Below, in pieces: positions 36,400 through 44,215 of a stretch of DNA of 64,000 nucleotides. Location of the stretch: assembly GCA_018814305.1 (NCBI GenBank), contig JAHJAA010000045.1:138346-202345 (forward strand), in the 5' to 3' direction. The first letter of the stretch is position 1. Each line of letters begins with the position of its first letter. The DNA comes from Pseudomonadota bacterium. Lineage in GTDB: Bacteria; Desulfobacterota; Desulfobulbia; Desulfobulbales; JAGXFP01. The position numbers and the translations under genes are program-made. Below the pieces are notes generated by a model. That model had not been told where the DNA came from, made no database searches, and saw only the letters and a program-made list of their open reading frames with translations.

Positions 36400-36741
36400 A
36401 ATCAGTATCTCCAAACTTCTTATATTTCAAACTTTCTACAGCCGAAGTTTATGCACTGGAAGGGTGTATTAAAAAGACTACTCGCTTGTAACTGTAACGA
36501 GTCCATAAAATGCCCTGTCAACTTCAAAAGCCCCATTCTGCGAACCGTTCTCAGGTCGAAAAAGTGCCCTCTCCAGCCATGGACGCCTCAAAAAATTCTG
36601 AAGCAGGGTTACTGGTAAACAGCGCACCTCTTTGCCCATATAAGAATTCCCGTGCAACCATTCCGAAGGCACGGGATTCAATTAAACAAACCGGACCTGA
36701 CTCAACAGTTCACAGATCAATATGACTCGATCCTGTAAAAC
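36400..36741 (-). other. psd-leuA intergenic region with hairpin and possible leuA promoter
   Basis: On the minus strand a hairpin CCCGTGC/GCACGGG (36649-36675, 7 bp, 13-base loop, extendable with one bulge to AAT/ATT) lies 67 bases behind psd. It lacks a T-run, so processing or attenuation is more likely than plain termination. A perfect -35 TTGACA (36516-36521) follows; the best -10 (TACAGT, spacer 19) is poor. Open frames here (for example 36478-36681) have no coding features. Confidence 0.4.
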
Positions 36742-37386
36742 TCAAGGCAGATAACCGAGTATTGTTTCACCAGCCCGAACTTTCTGACCCTTGGTGATTT
36801 CAAGTTGGGTTTGGAGGGGGAGATACAGATCAACTCTTGAGCCGAAACGGATCAGCCCGAACCGTTCACCTTTGGCCAAAACATCCCCCCTTTCAGCCCA
36901 ACAAACGATGCGCCGGGCAATAAGACCAGCGATCTGCACCACAGCCATTTTCCGTCCGGATTCCGTTTCAAGAAGGACCGAACAGGATTCGTTTTCCAAA
37001 GAACCACGCTCGGTATTGGCCGCATAAAAACTTCCGGGACGATAGACGACCTTGATCACCTTGCCCGGGAACGGGATCCGATTCACATGAACATTGAAGA
37101 TGTTCATAAAAATGCAGACTTTATAGACATGTTCCTTAACATGATTCTCATCAAAAACCTTTTCGATCAGGATAACCTTCCCATCGGCCGGAGAAACCAA
37201 GGCATCTTCATCGTCACACGCGACTCGTTCGGGATCCCTGAAAAAATAGAGAATAAAGGCGGTCAAAGCTAACAACGGTAAGGCGACAAAAAGATATCCC
37301 GTTAAGGCCGTTACCAGGGTAGCCAATGCGGCAAAAGCCACAAAAGGATATCCTTCGCTAGCCACTGGGATTCTGGATTGTTTCAT
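36742..37386 (-). CDS. psd: Phosphatidylserine decarboxylase proenzyme
   Basis: 214 residues, the short type of the enzyme. Two hydrophobic segments near the N-terminus anchor it; YFFRDPER and LVSPADGKVI follow, NIFNVHVNRIPFPGKV is the substrate region, and the self-cleavage site is Gly-Ser in LIRFGSRVDLYLP, which yields the pyruvoyl group. It makes phosphatidylethanolamine. Genes of this type often lie next to pssA in an ilv-leu run; pssA (and ilvC) are missing here. Confidence 0.94.
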   Translation of the reverse strand: MKQSRIPVASEGYPFVAFAALATLVTALTGYLFVALPLLALTAFILYFFRDPERVACDDEDALVSPADGKVILIEKVFDENHVKEHVYKVCIFMNIFNVHVNRIPFPGKVIKVVYRPGSFYAANTERGSLENESCSVLLETESGRKMAVVQIAGLIARRIVCWAERGDVLAKGERFGLIRFGSRVDLYLPLQTQLEITKGQKVRAGETILGYLP

Positions 37387-37425
37387 AGGTATCAGCTCTA
37401 ATCAGATTCTAAAGTCTAAAATATC

Positions 37426-37506
37426 ATGCCTAAACGAACACGTGCCCCCAAACGTCTCCGTTCACGGGCACGAGCAAGAAAGACCCACCATTCAAAGAGG
37501 AAGTAA
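37426..37506 (+). CDS. Possible 26-residue, very basic peptide
   Basis: ATG at 37426 to TAA at 37504-37506 encodes MPKRTRAPKRLRSRARARKT plus six more residues, HHSKRK at the end; about half are Arg or Lys. It resembles tiny ribosomal proteins in composition only; I do not recognise the family. It runs against the surrounding operon and has no good Shine-Dalgarno, and the same bases form a minus-strand hairpin (37441-37472), so the coding reading may be accidental. Confidence 0.25.
   Translation: MPKRTRAPKRLRSRARARKTHHSKRK
37441..37472 (-). other. GNRA-capped hairpin between ilvN and psd
   Basis: On the minus strand CGTGCCC pairs with GGGCACG, then one G-G mismatch, two G-U wobbles, then AACG/CGTT closed by a GAGA loop. 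The wobbles become A-C mismatches on the opposite strand, so the structure favours the transcript of ilvBN-psd. No T-run follows, so it is not a standard terminator. Confidence 0.5.
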
Positions 37507-37511
37507 AGGAA

Positions 37512-37994
37512 TCAGTTCTTCTTCGCCCTTGCCATGGCGATGGTCCCAGTCCTGACTATTTCTTGAATTCCAATCGGCTTCAAGATATCGATAATGGCCT
37601 GGATTTTATCCTCATCTCCGGTCACTTCTATCGCATACGTCCGGGGGCTGACGTCAACAACCTTACCGCGGAAGATATCAATGATTCTCAATACTTCCGC
37701 TCTAGTCCCCGCCTCAGCCTTAACTCGGATCAGCGCCATTTCACGTTCAACGAAGTCGGTCTCAGCCATATCAGTGACCTTGATAACGTCGATCAGTTTG
37801 TGGAGCTGCTTGGTAATCTGCTCGATAATACCATCATCGCCATCCGAAACCAGAGTAAGGCAGGATACCTCTGGATCAAGGGTGCGGTTGACGGCAAGAC
37901 TTTCGATGTTATATCCCCGGCCGCTGAAAAGTCCGGTAACCCGGGAAAGAACCCCGGGTTTATTCTGCAGGAGTACTGAAATAGTATGTTTCAT
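37512..37994 (-). CDS. ilvN: Acetolactate synthase small (regulatory) subunit
   Basis: 160 residues: N-terminal ACT domain with LLQNKPGVLSRVTGLFSGRG and NIESLAVNRT, and a C-terminal half ending in GIQEIVRTGTIAMAR. It binds valine and modulates the catalytic subunit encoded upstream (148-base gap). The usual next gene, ilvC, is absent; psd follows instead. Confidence 0.95.
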   Translation of the reverse strand: MKHTISVLLQNKPGVLSRVTGLFSGRGYNIESLAVNRTLDPEVSCLTLVSDGDDGIIEQITKQLHKLIDVIKVTDMAETDFVEREMALIRVKAEAGTRAEVLRIIDIFRGKVVDVSPRTYAIEVTGDEDKIQAIIDILKPIGIQEIVRTGTIAMARAKKN

Positions 37995-38142
37995 AAATTT
38001 ACCCTTTTCATCTCAGTTAATGAGAGTTAACCAAAAACAAGGATGGTGCAGGCAGCGTCATCTTTTTTATTCGCCGAGACCATCAGTTGCGCTTTGAGTG
38101 ATGATGCTTGGCAAAAATCACCCGACAAAGCGTCCAACGTTA

Positions 38143-39843
38143 TCAAACAAGTAACATTTCAGTGGTCGCTTTCCCGGCCGGAACCATGGGATAAACCCCC
38201 TCTTCCCGTGAAATAACGAAGTCCATGATCACCACATTATCCGTGGCCAATGCCTCCTTAATCACCGGTTCAACCTCGCTCGGTTTCGTTGCTCGAAGCC
38301 CCACTGCGCCATAAGCCTGGGCCAGGAGTACGAAATCAGGTGCGGTATCCAAGGTCGTATTGGAGTACCGCTTATCATAGAAAAGTTCCTGCCACTGCCG
38401 GACCATTCCAAGATAATTATTATTCAGAATGGCAATTTTCACAGGACAATGATATTGCCTGGCCGTGGCCAGTTCCTGAATATTCATCTGGATACTGCCG
38501 TCACCGGCAATATCGATTACGGTACGGTCCGGTGCCGCCATCTGGGCGCCAATGGCTGCGGGAAATCCGTACCCCATAACCCCCAGACCGCCGGAAGTCA
38601 TGAATGACCTCGGTTTATTGAAGTGATAAAACTGAGCAGCCCACATCTGGTTTTGCCCGACTTCAGTGGTGATCAAGGCATTGCCCTGGGTTAATTCATG
38701 GAGCTTTTGAACGACAAATTGAGGTTTAATTACATCCTTTTCTTCGGCGTAGCCGAGAGGGTGTTTATCCTTCCACTCTTTAATCATTTCCAACCATGGG
38801 GCGTGCATTTCAGCCACTGCCCCCCGATCGAAATCTTTTGAACGATTGAACCAACTGTTCATAGCGGCTACGGCATGTTTACAATCGGCAACAATGGGGA
38901 TATCAACCGTAACATTCTTACTGATTGAGGTTGGATCGATATCAATGTGGATAATTTTGGCCCCGGGAGCAAATGCATCGATCCTACCGGTCACCCGATC
39001 ATCAAATCTGGCGCCTACGGCGATCAGAAGATCACTATGGGCAACAGCCATATTGGCATAATAGGTGCCATGCATACCGAGCATACCCATCGACAGAGGA
39101 TCGGTACCAGGAAAACCGCCAAGCCCCATTAACGTCATGGTCACCGGAATGGAAAGCTTACGGCTGAGTTCGGTAAGTTCTTCATTGGCATTGGAAAGGA
39201 TGACTCCGCCTCCAATATAGAAAACCGGCTTTTTGGCTTTCAATATTGCCTTACAGGCTTTTTCAATCTGTCCCGGGTGTGGCTCATAGGTTGGACGATA
39301 CGTTCGCATCTTCACCGGTTGCGGCTCATTATATTCAACCATAGCGGCCACAACGTCCTTGGGCAGATCAATCAGAACAGGCCCAGGACGACCGGTTCGC
39401 GCAATATGAAAGGCCTCTCGGATGGTTGGAATCAGATCTTTGGGATCTTTCACCAGGTAATTATGCTTGGTACATGGCCTGGTGATCCCCACAATATCGA
39501 CTTCCTGGAAGGCGTCGTTGCCGATCAAAGCAGTCGGCACCTGCCCGGTGAAAACCACGATAGGAATTGAATCAAGATAGGCCGAGGCAATTCCGGTGAC
39601 GGTATTGGTCGCTCCAGGACCGGAAGTAACCAGTGCCACTCCGACGTCTCCTTTGACCCTGGCATAGGCATCGGCGGCGTGAACGGCAGCCTGTTCATGC
39701 CTTACCAGAACATGAGTCAGATCTTCCGTTCTCATGATCTCATCATAAATATCAATAACAGCGCCTCCGGGAAAACCGAAGATGACTTCAACATTCTGTT
39801 CCTTCAGGCATTTCATTAAAGCCTGAGCGCCAGTGACTTTCAT
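38143..39843 (-). CDS. ilvB: Acetolactate synthase large (catalytic) subunit
   Basis: 566 residues, thiamine-diphosphate enzyme. Catalytic E50 in VLVRHEQAAVHAADAYAR, FAD/activation region in the middle, and the ThDP motif GDGSIQMNIQELAT with NNNYLGMVRQWQ near the C-terminus. It makes acetolactate and acetohydroxybutyrate for valine, leucine and isoleucine. First gene of the ilv-psd-leuA run; a 27-codon frame upstream overlaps its ATG. Confidence 0.96.
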   Translation of the reverse strand: MKVTGAQALMKCLKEQNVEVIFGFPGGAVIDIYDEIMRTEDLTHVLVRHEQAAVHAADAYARVKGDVGVALVTSGPGATNTVTGIASAYLDSIPIVVFTGQVPTALIGNDAFQEVDIVGITRPCTKHNYLVKDPKDLIPTIREAFHIARTGRPGPVLIDLPKDVVAAMVEYNEPQPVKMRTYRPTYEPHPGQIEKACKAILKAKKPVFYIGGGVILSNANEELTELSRKLSIPVTMTLMGLGGFPGTDPLSMGMLGMHGTYYANMAVAHSDLLIAVGARFDDRVTGRIDAFAPGAKIIHIDIDPTSISKNVTVDIPIVADCKHAVAAMNSWFNRSKDFDRGAVAEMHAPWLEMIKEWKDKHPLGYAEEKDVIKPQFVVQKLHELTQGNALITTEVGQNQMWAAQFYHFNKPRSFMTSGGLGVMGYGFPAAIGAQMAAPDRTVIDIAGDGSIQMNIQELATARQYHCPVKIAILNNNYLGMVRQWQELFYDKRYSNTTLDTAPDFVLLAQAYGAVGLRATKPSEVEPVIKEALATDNVVIMDFVISREEGVYPMVPAGKATTEMLLV

Positions 39844-39964
39844 AGCTGTATCCCTGTTTGAATTGAGACTACCTTGAATAATGGCCTTTTTGTCCGATCT
39901 ATGCGGTATACGTAAAATTTCATCCTCGGAATATCAACTATATGCCTCCGGGCAAAATTTTACG
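39840..39964 (-). promoter_or_regulatory. ilvB leader: long hairpin and short overlapping frame
   Basis: On the minus strand CGTAAAATTT (39955-39964) and AAATTTTACG (39911-39920) form a perfect 10 bp stem whose loop contains a GGAGG. A 27-codon frame starts within the stem's far arm (ATG at 39923) and its TGA overlaps the ilvB ATG; eight of its 27 residues are Val, Ile or Leu. This could be a leader-peptide or coupling arrangement for branched-chain control, but the codon run is modest. Confidence 0.35.
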
Positions 39965-40037
39965 CATGCCTTGATCTCGAACAAAAAATTTCATAATTCA
40001 AGATACCCTTGATTACTAGCCGTATCCCAAAACTTTC

Positions 40038-40067
40038 GTTACAGTTTTTCGGGAATATACCTGTCAA
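40038..40067 (-). promoter_or_regulatory. Candidate ilvB promoter
   Basis: On the minus strand a perfect -35 TTGACA (40062-40067), an 18-base spacer and TGTAAC (40038-40043, four of six). Just upstream is a 7 bp stem capped by TTCG (40069-40086). Transcription would begin about 190 bases before ilvB. The remaining gap 40087-40406 shows only a weak GGGA/TCCC stem (about 40270-40291) with a T-run further on, possibly the mqnD terminator, and no gene. Confidence 0.4.
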
Positions 40068-40406
40068 GATCCCCTCGAAAGGGAATTATCACCGAGGATT
40101 TTCGAACATTCAAAACCTCAGTAACCACCCGGTCTTGGCTGAGGTCAAAATTAGTTCGCGGATCCGATTCAACCCAAATGACAAGGGTGAATAACAATAA
40201 TTAATGATTTGATACAAAAACCGCAACTTGAAAAGAATATTCAAAGAAAAAATATAGCCACAACATCCACGGGAAATACCCTCCCGGGTGACAATGAAAT
40301 TAGGAGAACGCTGCCACTTAGCCCCTTTGCCCCCCATCAATGAGCAATAAGGAAGAAGGTAGCACCGATTGGTGGAACCACCCAAGCGCTCAGATGGAAA
40401 ATCGTT

Positions 40407-41255
40407 TCACTCCATGATTTTCTCCCCTTGGGAAGAAAAGATACCTGCCTCCACACCTTTTTGCATAAAGATTTTGACTGCGGCATTCCCCTCTTCTCCA
40501 AGGCTCTCTGAAAAGCGATTCACATAAAGGTCGATGTGAGCGGCAATGACCTTTTCATCCATCTCCTGCGCATGGCTTCGAATGTAGGAAGCAGATTTCA
40601 AGGGATCTTGAAATCCATTGACCACACTCTGTCGGATCCCCTTTTCGATGGCCCGGAGAACCGGTTGACCAAGACTGCGTTTCGCAGCAATACCACCAAG
40701 GGGTATCGGGAGGCCATAGGTCTCCTCCCACCACGCCCCCAGATCGACCATCAATTTCAAATCATAGGTATGGTAAGTAAAACGACTCTCATGGATGATC
40801 AGTCCAGCCTCAACCTCCCCATTAAGCAGGGCTGGAATGATCCGATCAAAACGCATGACCACTGTGTTGAGGCAGGCTGGTTCATAAAGCCGCAACAGCA
40901 TGGCCGCCGTTGTCAATTTTCCAGGAATGGCAATCCGCCATGAGGCTAGGTCACAACGATCCAGGGTTCCCTTTGAAATCAACAGGGGACCGCATCCCCG
41001 ACCAAGGGCACTGCCCGACTGGAGGAGAACATAGCGGTCGAGGACATGGCCCAAGGCATGAAAGGAAAGTTTGGTCACATCCAGTCGTCCCTCAATGGCC
41101 CAATCGTTCAAGGTCTCAACATCAGCGAGAACCGGTTCTGAAAAATCTAGCCCCATACGACCAGCGAGACCGTGGATAAAATCATGAAAAATAAAGGTAT
41201 CGTTCGGGCAGGGTGAAAAGCCAAGGGTCAACCCAGTCTTCTCTTTACCTGGCAT
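40407..41255 (-). CDS. mqnD: 1,4-dihydroxy-6-naphthoate synthase MqnD
   Basis: 282 residues, MqnD fold. LGFSPCPNDTFIFHDFIHGL at the N-terminus, DVTKLSFHALGHVLDRYVLL with the conserved His, and SGSALGRGCGPLLIS are family signatures. It converts the cyclic dehypoxanthine futalosine made by MqnC to dihydroxynaphthoate. The start at 41255 has GAGGA 8 bases upstream, within the end of mqnB. It is transcribed with mqnB away from the main menaquinone operon 33 kb to the left. Confidence 0.93.
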   Translation of the reverse strand: MPGKEKTGLTLGFSPCPNDTFIFHDFIHGLAGRMGLDFSEPVLADVETLNDWAIEGRLDVTKLSFHALGHVLDRYVLLQSGSALGRGCGPLLISKGTLDRCDLASWRIAIPGKLTTAAMLLRLYEPACLNTVVMRFDRIIPALLNGEVEAGLIIHESRFTYHTYDLKLMVDLGAWWEETYGLPIPLGGIAAKRSLGQPVLRAIEKGIRQSVVNGFQDPLKSASYIRSHAQEMDEKVIAAHIDLYVNRFSESLGEEGNAAVKIFMQKGVEAGIFSSQGEKIME

Positions 41256-41895
41256 TGAGCAATTCCTCGACAATATGTTTCACCGCCAACTGACAGTGGT
41301 GGATCGCCTTCTCGGTTTGCCATACCTGACTCTTCCGATCAATCACCGAATTACTGACACATCGTATTTCAAGGCAGGGAACCTGAAAAAGCTCACAAAC
41401 CCGGGCAACGGAAGCGCCTTCCATATTCTCACAGATCGCCCCAAAGCGGGTGCGCAGCATTTTGCCCCGGTCGCCAGTCCCACTCACCCCGGCGACCGTA
41501 ACAAAAGGCCCTAGTCGATAATCAAACCCAACCCCAGCCAGGCAATGGGCGGCAATCTCCAGCAGATTTGGATCCAACAGAAATTCGGTTGGTGGGGCAA
41601 AAGCCGGCTCAAGAGAGATAATATCGTTCAAAAAACAGATTCCGATATCACCAAAGCTTTCCTTCGTAGCGAGACAGAGATCCAGCACCTCTGCCCCACC
41701 TTCATAGCCACCCGCTATCCCGAAATGAATGACCCCGAAAATGTTCAAGGCCTGACTGGCGAGATGGCGGGTCAAGCTAATGGCGGCCTCGACAGGGCCA
41801 ACTCCACAGGTCAAAAGATCCAGTTGTGCAGATTGCGCTGACCAAGAACGAACCCCAGCCAATTCTGATTCCGTGGCAGCAGTTAAGAGATACAT
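41245..41895 (-). CDS. mqnB: Futalosine hydrolase MqnB
   Basis: Nucleoside-phosphorylase-fold protein of about 216 residues. LTAATESELAGV at the N-terminus, DLLTCGVGPVEAAISLTRHL, VIHFGIAGGY, and the catalytic region NMEGASVARVCELFQVP followed by EIRCVSN. It cleaves hypoxanthine from futalosine. Its presence with the deaminase at 3794-5032 implies the two-step futalosine branch rather than direct aminofutalosine cleavage. An ATG at 41895 is preferred to an upstream TTG. Confidence 0.9.
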   Translation of the reverse strand: MYLLTAATESELAGVRSWSAQSAQLDLLTCGVGPVEAAISLTRHLASQALNIFGVIHFGIAGGYEGGAEVLDLCLATKESFGDIGICFLNDIISLEPAFAPPTEFLLDPNLLEIAAHCLAGVGFDYRLGPFVTVAGVSGTGDRGKMLRTRFGAICENMEGASVARVCELFQVPCLEIRCVSNSVIDRKSQVWQTEKAIHHCQLAVKHIVEELLNAR

Positions 41896-41931
41896 AATCA
41901 ATGAACCGAGGGAAAAAACCTGAAACGGAAG

Positions 41932-42315
41932 CTATCGAGTCGGCGGAGGATGCACAGCATCAAATCTTTTCACGATCGAATTATTCGCATCAAGAACCAC
42001 AATCCGGGGTTGATAGGACTTCAATTCTTCTTCCGAATAAAGGGCATAACTTACAATGATGATCAGATCATTCTTCATTCCTTTGCGGGCTGCCGCACCG
42101 TTTAAGGCGATGACTCCGGAACCGGCTTCACCTTCTATCACATAGGTGTCAAACCGTTCACCATTATTGATATTGTAAATCTTGATCTTTTCAAAGGGCA
42201 AAAGACCTACTTCTGCCATTAAAAGGCGATCAATGGTCAAGCTGCCTTCGTAATCCAGGTTGGCATCAGTTACCCGGGCCCGATGCAATTTTGATTTCAG
42301 CATAGAGTGCAGCAT
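41932..42315 (-). CDS. panD: Aspartate 1-decarboxylase proenzyme
   Basis: 127 residues. The self-cleavage site is Gly-Ser in DYEGSLTIDRLLM near residue 25, and NGAAARKGMKNDLIIIVSYA follows. It makes beta-alanine for pantothenate. The start at 42315 is fixed by GAGGAG 7 bases upstream, formed by the last codons of panC. Confidence 0.95.
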   Translation of the reverse strand: MLHSMLKSKLHRARVTDANLDYEGSLTIDRLLMAEVGLLPFEKIKIYNINNGERFDTYVIEGEAGSGVIALNGAAARKGMKNDLIIIVSYALYSEEELKSYQPRIVVLDANNSIVKRFDAVHPPPTR

Positions 42316-42319
42316 ATAT

Positions 42320-43174
42320 CTACTCCTCGTCATCAAACAGGACGGTATTATCGATCAAACGGGTGGATCCGACCCGAACCGCTAGGGCCAACAAAGAGTC
42401 GGGAGTAATTATTGACTGGGGAATCAGACTTCCCTTATCAACGACCATCAAATATTCTATGCGCGCCGAATCATCGGTTGCAATCATCTTTTTCAACCCC
42501 GAAAGCATTTCAGCGCAATCACGAAGCCCCTCTCTCACCATCCTTCTGGCCAGCCGAATGGCTCGTGACAGACAGAGTGCCGTCTGACGTTCGGAAATCG
42601 AAAGGTACTTGTTTCTGGAACTCATTGCCAGACCATCGGTCTCCCTGACAATGGGATGATCAACGACCAGGACATCCCAATTGAGATCAGACACCATCCG
42701 CCGAATGACTGCAAGCTGCTGGTAATCCTTCCGACCGAAAACTGCATACTCAGGTTTGATGAGATTGAATAGTTTGGCAACCACGGTGCAGACCCCGTCG
42801 AAATGGCCGGGACGATCAGCCCCACAGAGATATTCCGTAAGTTGGCTGACCTGAATCCTGGTCAGGGCTGGGGCTGGATACATGGTCCCAGCCTCAGGGG
42901 CAAAAAGGACCTCAACACCTTCCTGTTCTGCCAAAGAAGCATCTCGAGGAAAGTCCCGGGGATACCGATCAAGATCTTCACCGGGACCAAACTGAATCGG
43001 ATTGACAAAGAGGCTTACCACCGAAAGATCCGCAAGAGCCCTGGCTTGCCGCATGAGCTGCAAATGACCCTCATGGAAAAAACCCATGGTCGGGACCAGG
43101 CTGATGGTTTCGCCTGCGGCATGATGTTCAACAGACCAAGATGCGATTTCTGCCGGTGTACTAATGATTTTCAT
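42320..43174 (-). CDS. panC: Pantothenate synthetase
   Basis: 284 residues. PTMGFFHEGHLQLMRQAR carries the HxGH nucleotide-binding motif, FVNPIQFGPGEDLDRYPR and VFGRKDYQQLAVIRRMV bind substrates, and MSSRNKYLS is the KMSKS-like loop. It joins pantoate to beta-alanine with ATP. With panD next to it, and coaD in the window, it feeds CoA and carrier-protein cofactor supply. Confidence 0.95.
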   Translation of the reverse strand: MKIISTPAEIASWSVEHHAAGETISLVPTMGFFHEGHLQLMRQARALADLSVVSLFVNPIQFGPGEDLDRYPRDFPRDASLAEQEGVEVLFAPEAGTMYPAPALTRIQVSQLTEYLCGADRPGHFDGVCTVVAKLFNLIKPEYAVFGRKDYQQLAVIRRMVSDLNWDVLVVDHPIVRETDGLAMSSRNKYLSISERQTALCLSRAIRLARRMVREGLRDCAEMLSGLKKMIATDDSARIEYLMVVDKGSLIPQSIITPDSLLALAVRVGSTRLIDNTVLFDDEE

Positions 43175-43236
43175 GATCTAAGGACAGCCTGCTGTGGGCT
43201 TTTCCAGCCCCTATCAAAAACGAAAAGAGCAAAAAA

Positions 43237-43938
43237 TTAATTGGCTCCGGAAGCATCTCCCATAATGGTATTCATTTTTTCCGTTACGATGCTCTTCTTC
43301 TGGGGAGGAAGTTTTTCATTGTCTTGAACCTTTCGGTACAGATCGAGGGCCTCCTGAGCTTTACCTTGCAACTCGAGCATCCTGGCCATGGCCAACTGTC
43401 CGCTCAATTCATAGCCGGTGTATCCGGAAAGCTTTTGATACTGGGCATAGGCCTCATCCACTCGATCCAAATTTTCCAGACAAAGAGCAATTCCGTACAG
43501 AAGATACGGTTGCAGTGGTGATTTACCGGAGAGTTCGGAGGCCACTTCCCGATAATCCTTTAAGGCAGTCTCATATTCACCTGATTTCAATAAAGCATGG
43601 CCTTTTTCCAGCATGGCCCAGTAAGCGGCAGAACTCCCTGAGAAATCATCCAGAACTGCAGACAGGGCTCCATCACGTACGGCTGGATCGGCTTCAAGCA
43701 TCGCCAAAGCCAGGGCGCTGGAGGCATTTTCACGTTTGGTTTCTGTATAATGGCCCCAATATGTCCACCCCAGGAAACAAACGACAAAAACCACCAGAGC
43801 TATTTGCAGAGCCCTTTCATTTGCCCTGATAAACTGAATAGCCTTGGGTGGAAGGTTCAACTCTTCAAGCAGACCTTCCTTCTGTTCGGGATTAATAATC
43901 TTGATGTCTTTCGGATTGATAATATTCGGTTCGACCAT
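43237..43938 (-). CDS. YfgM-like membrane TPR protein
   Basis: 233 residues: a charged cytoplasmic N-terminus, one membrane segment (about 42-62, ALQIALVVFVVCFLGWTYWG), then a TPR-type C-terminal domain (TPR_21 family) with repeats around AYWAMLEKGHALLKSGEYETAL and LLYGIALCLENLDRVDEAYA. E. coli YfgM works with the Sec translocon and periplasmic chaperones; that function here is by family only. GAGGAAG precedes the start. The 277-base divergent region to xseA contains no convincing promoter. Confidence 0.75.
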   Translation of the reverse strand: MVEPNIINPKDIKIINPEQKEGLLEELNLPPKAIQFIRANERALQIALVVFVVCFLGWTYWGHYTETKRENASSALALAMLEADPAVRDGALSAVLDDFSGSSAAYWAMLEKGHALLKSGEYETALKDYREVASELSGKSPLQPYLLYGIALCLENLDRVDEAYAQYQKLSGYTGYELSGQLAMARMLELQGKAQEALDLYRKVQDNEKLPPQKKSIVTEKMNTIMGDASGAN

Positions 43939-44215
43939 TTTTCTTCCTCAAAAAAGAGAGCCCCCAAGTTCCTTGAGTCAACGATCGAATCGGTATCGGC
44001 AGGGCCTGATGCCTATCGATCATGGATCGCAACTCAAAAGGATGATTTTAAAATAAAATATGTGCCAATATACCTGAAACCTAAAAAAAAGCACTGGTGA
44101 TTTTCATCCTTATTGGATAACCCATAGGAGCTTGATAAGGATCAGGGTAAAATAGAAGAAGAGAATTGCTCCAGGTACAGATTGACATTCCGGTATCTTT
44201 CAAAAAGGGAAAAGC

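Noticed and set aside
40366-40383. GGTGGAACCACC resembling the T-box riboswitch core
   Set aside because: The best match is on the plus strand, where no gene follows, and on the minus strand the core has TTCC instead of TACC and lies about 540 bases before ilvB. It is more simply a short palindrome.
40110-40385. Minus-strand 91-codon open frame in the mqnD-ilvB gap
   Set aside because: Composition is erratic, no Shine-Dalgarno, no recognisable domain, and it runs through the candidate stem at about 40270-40291.
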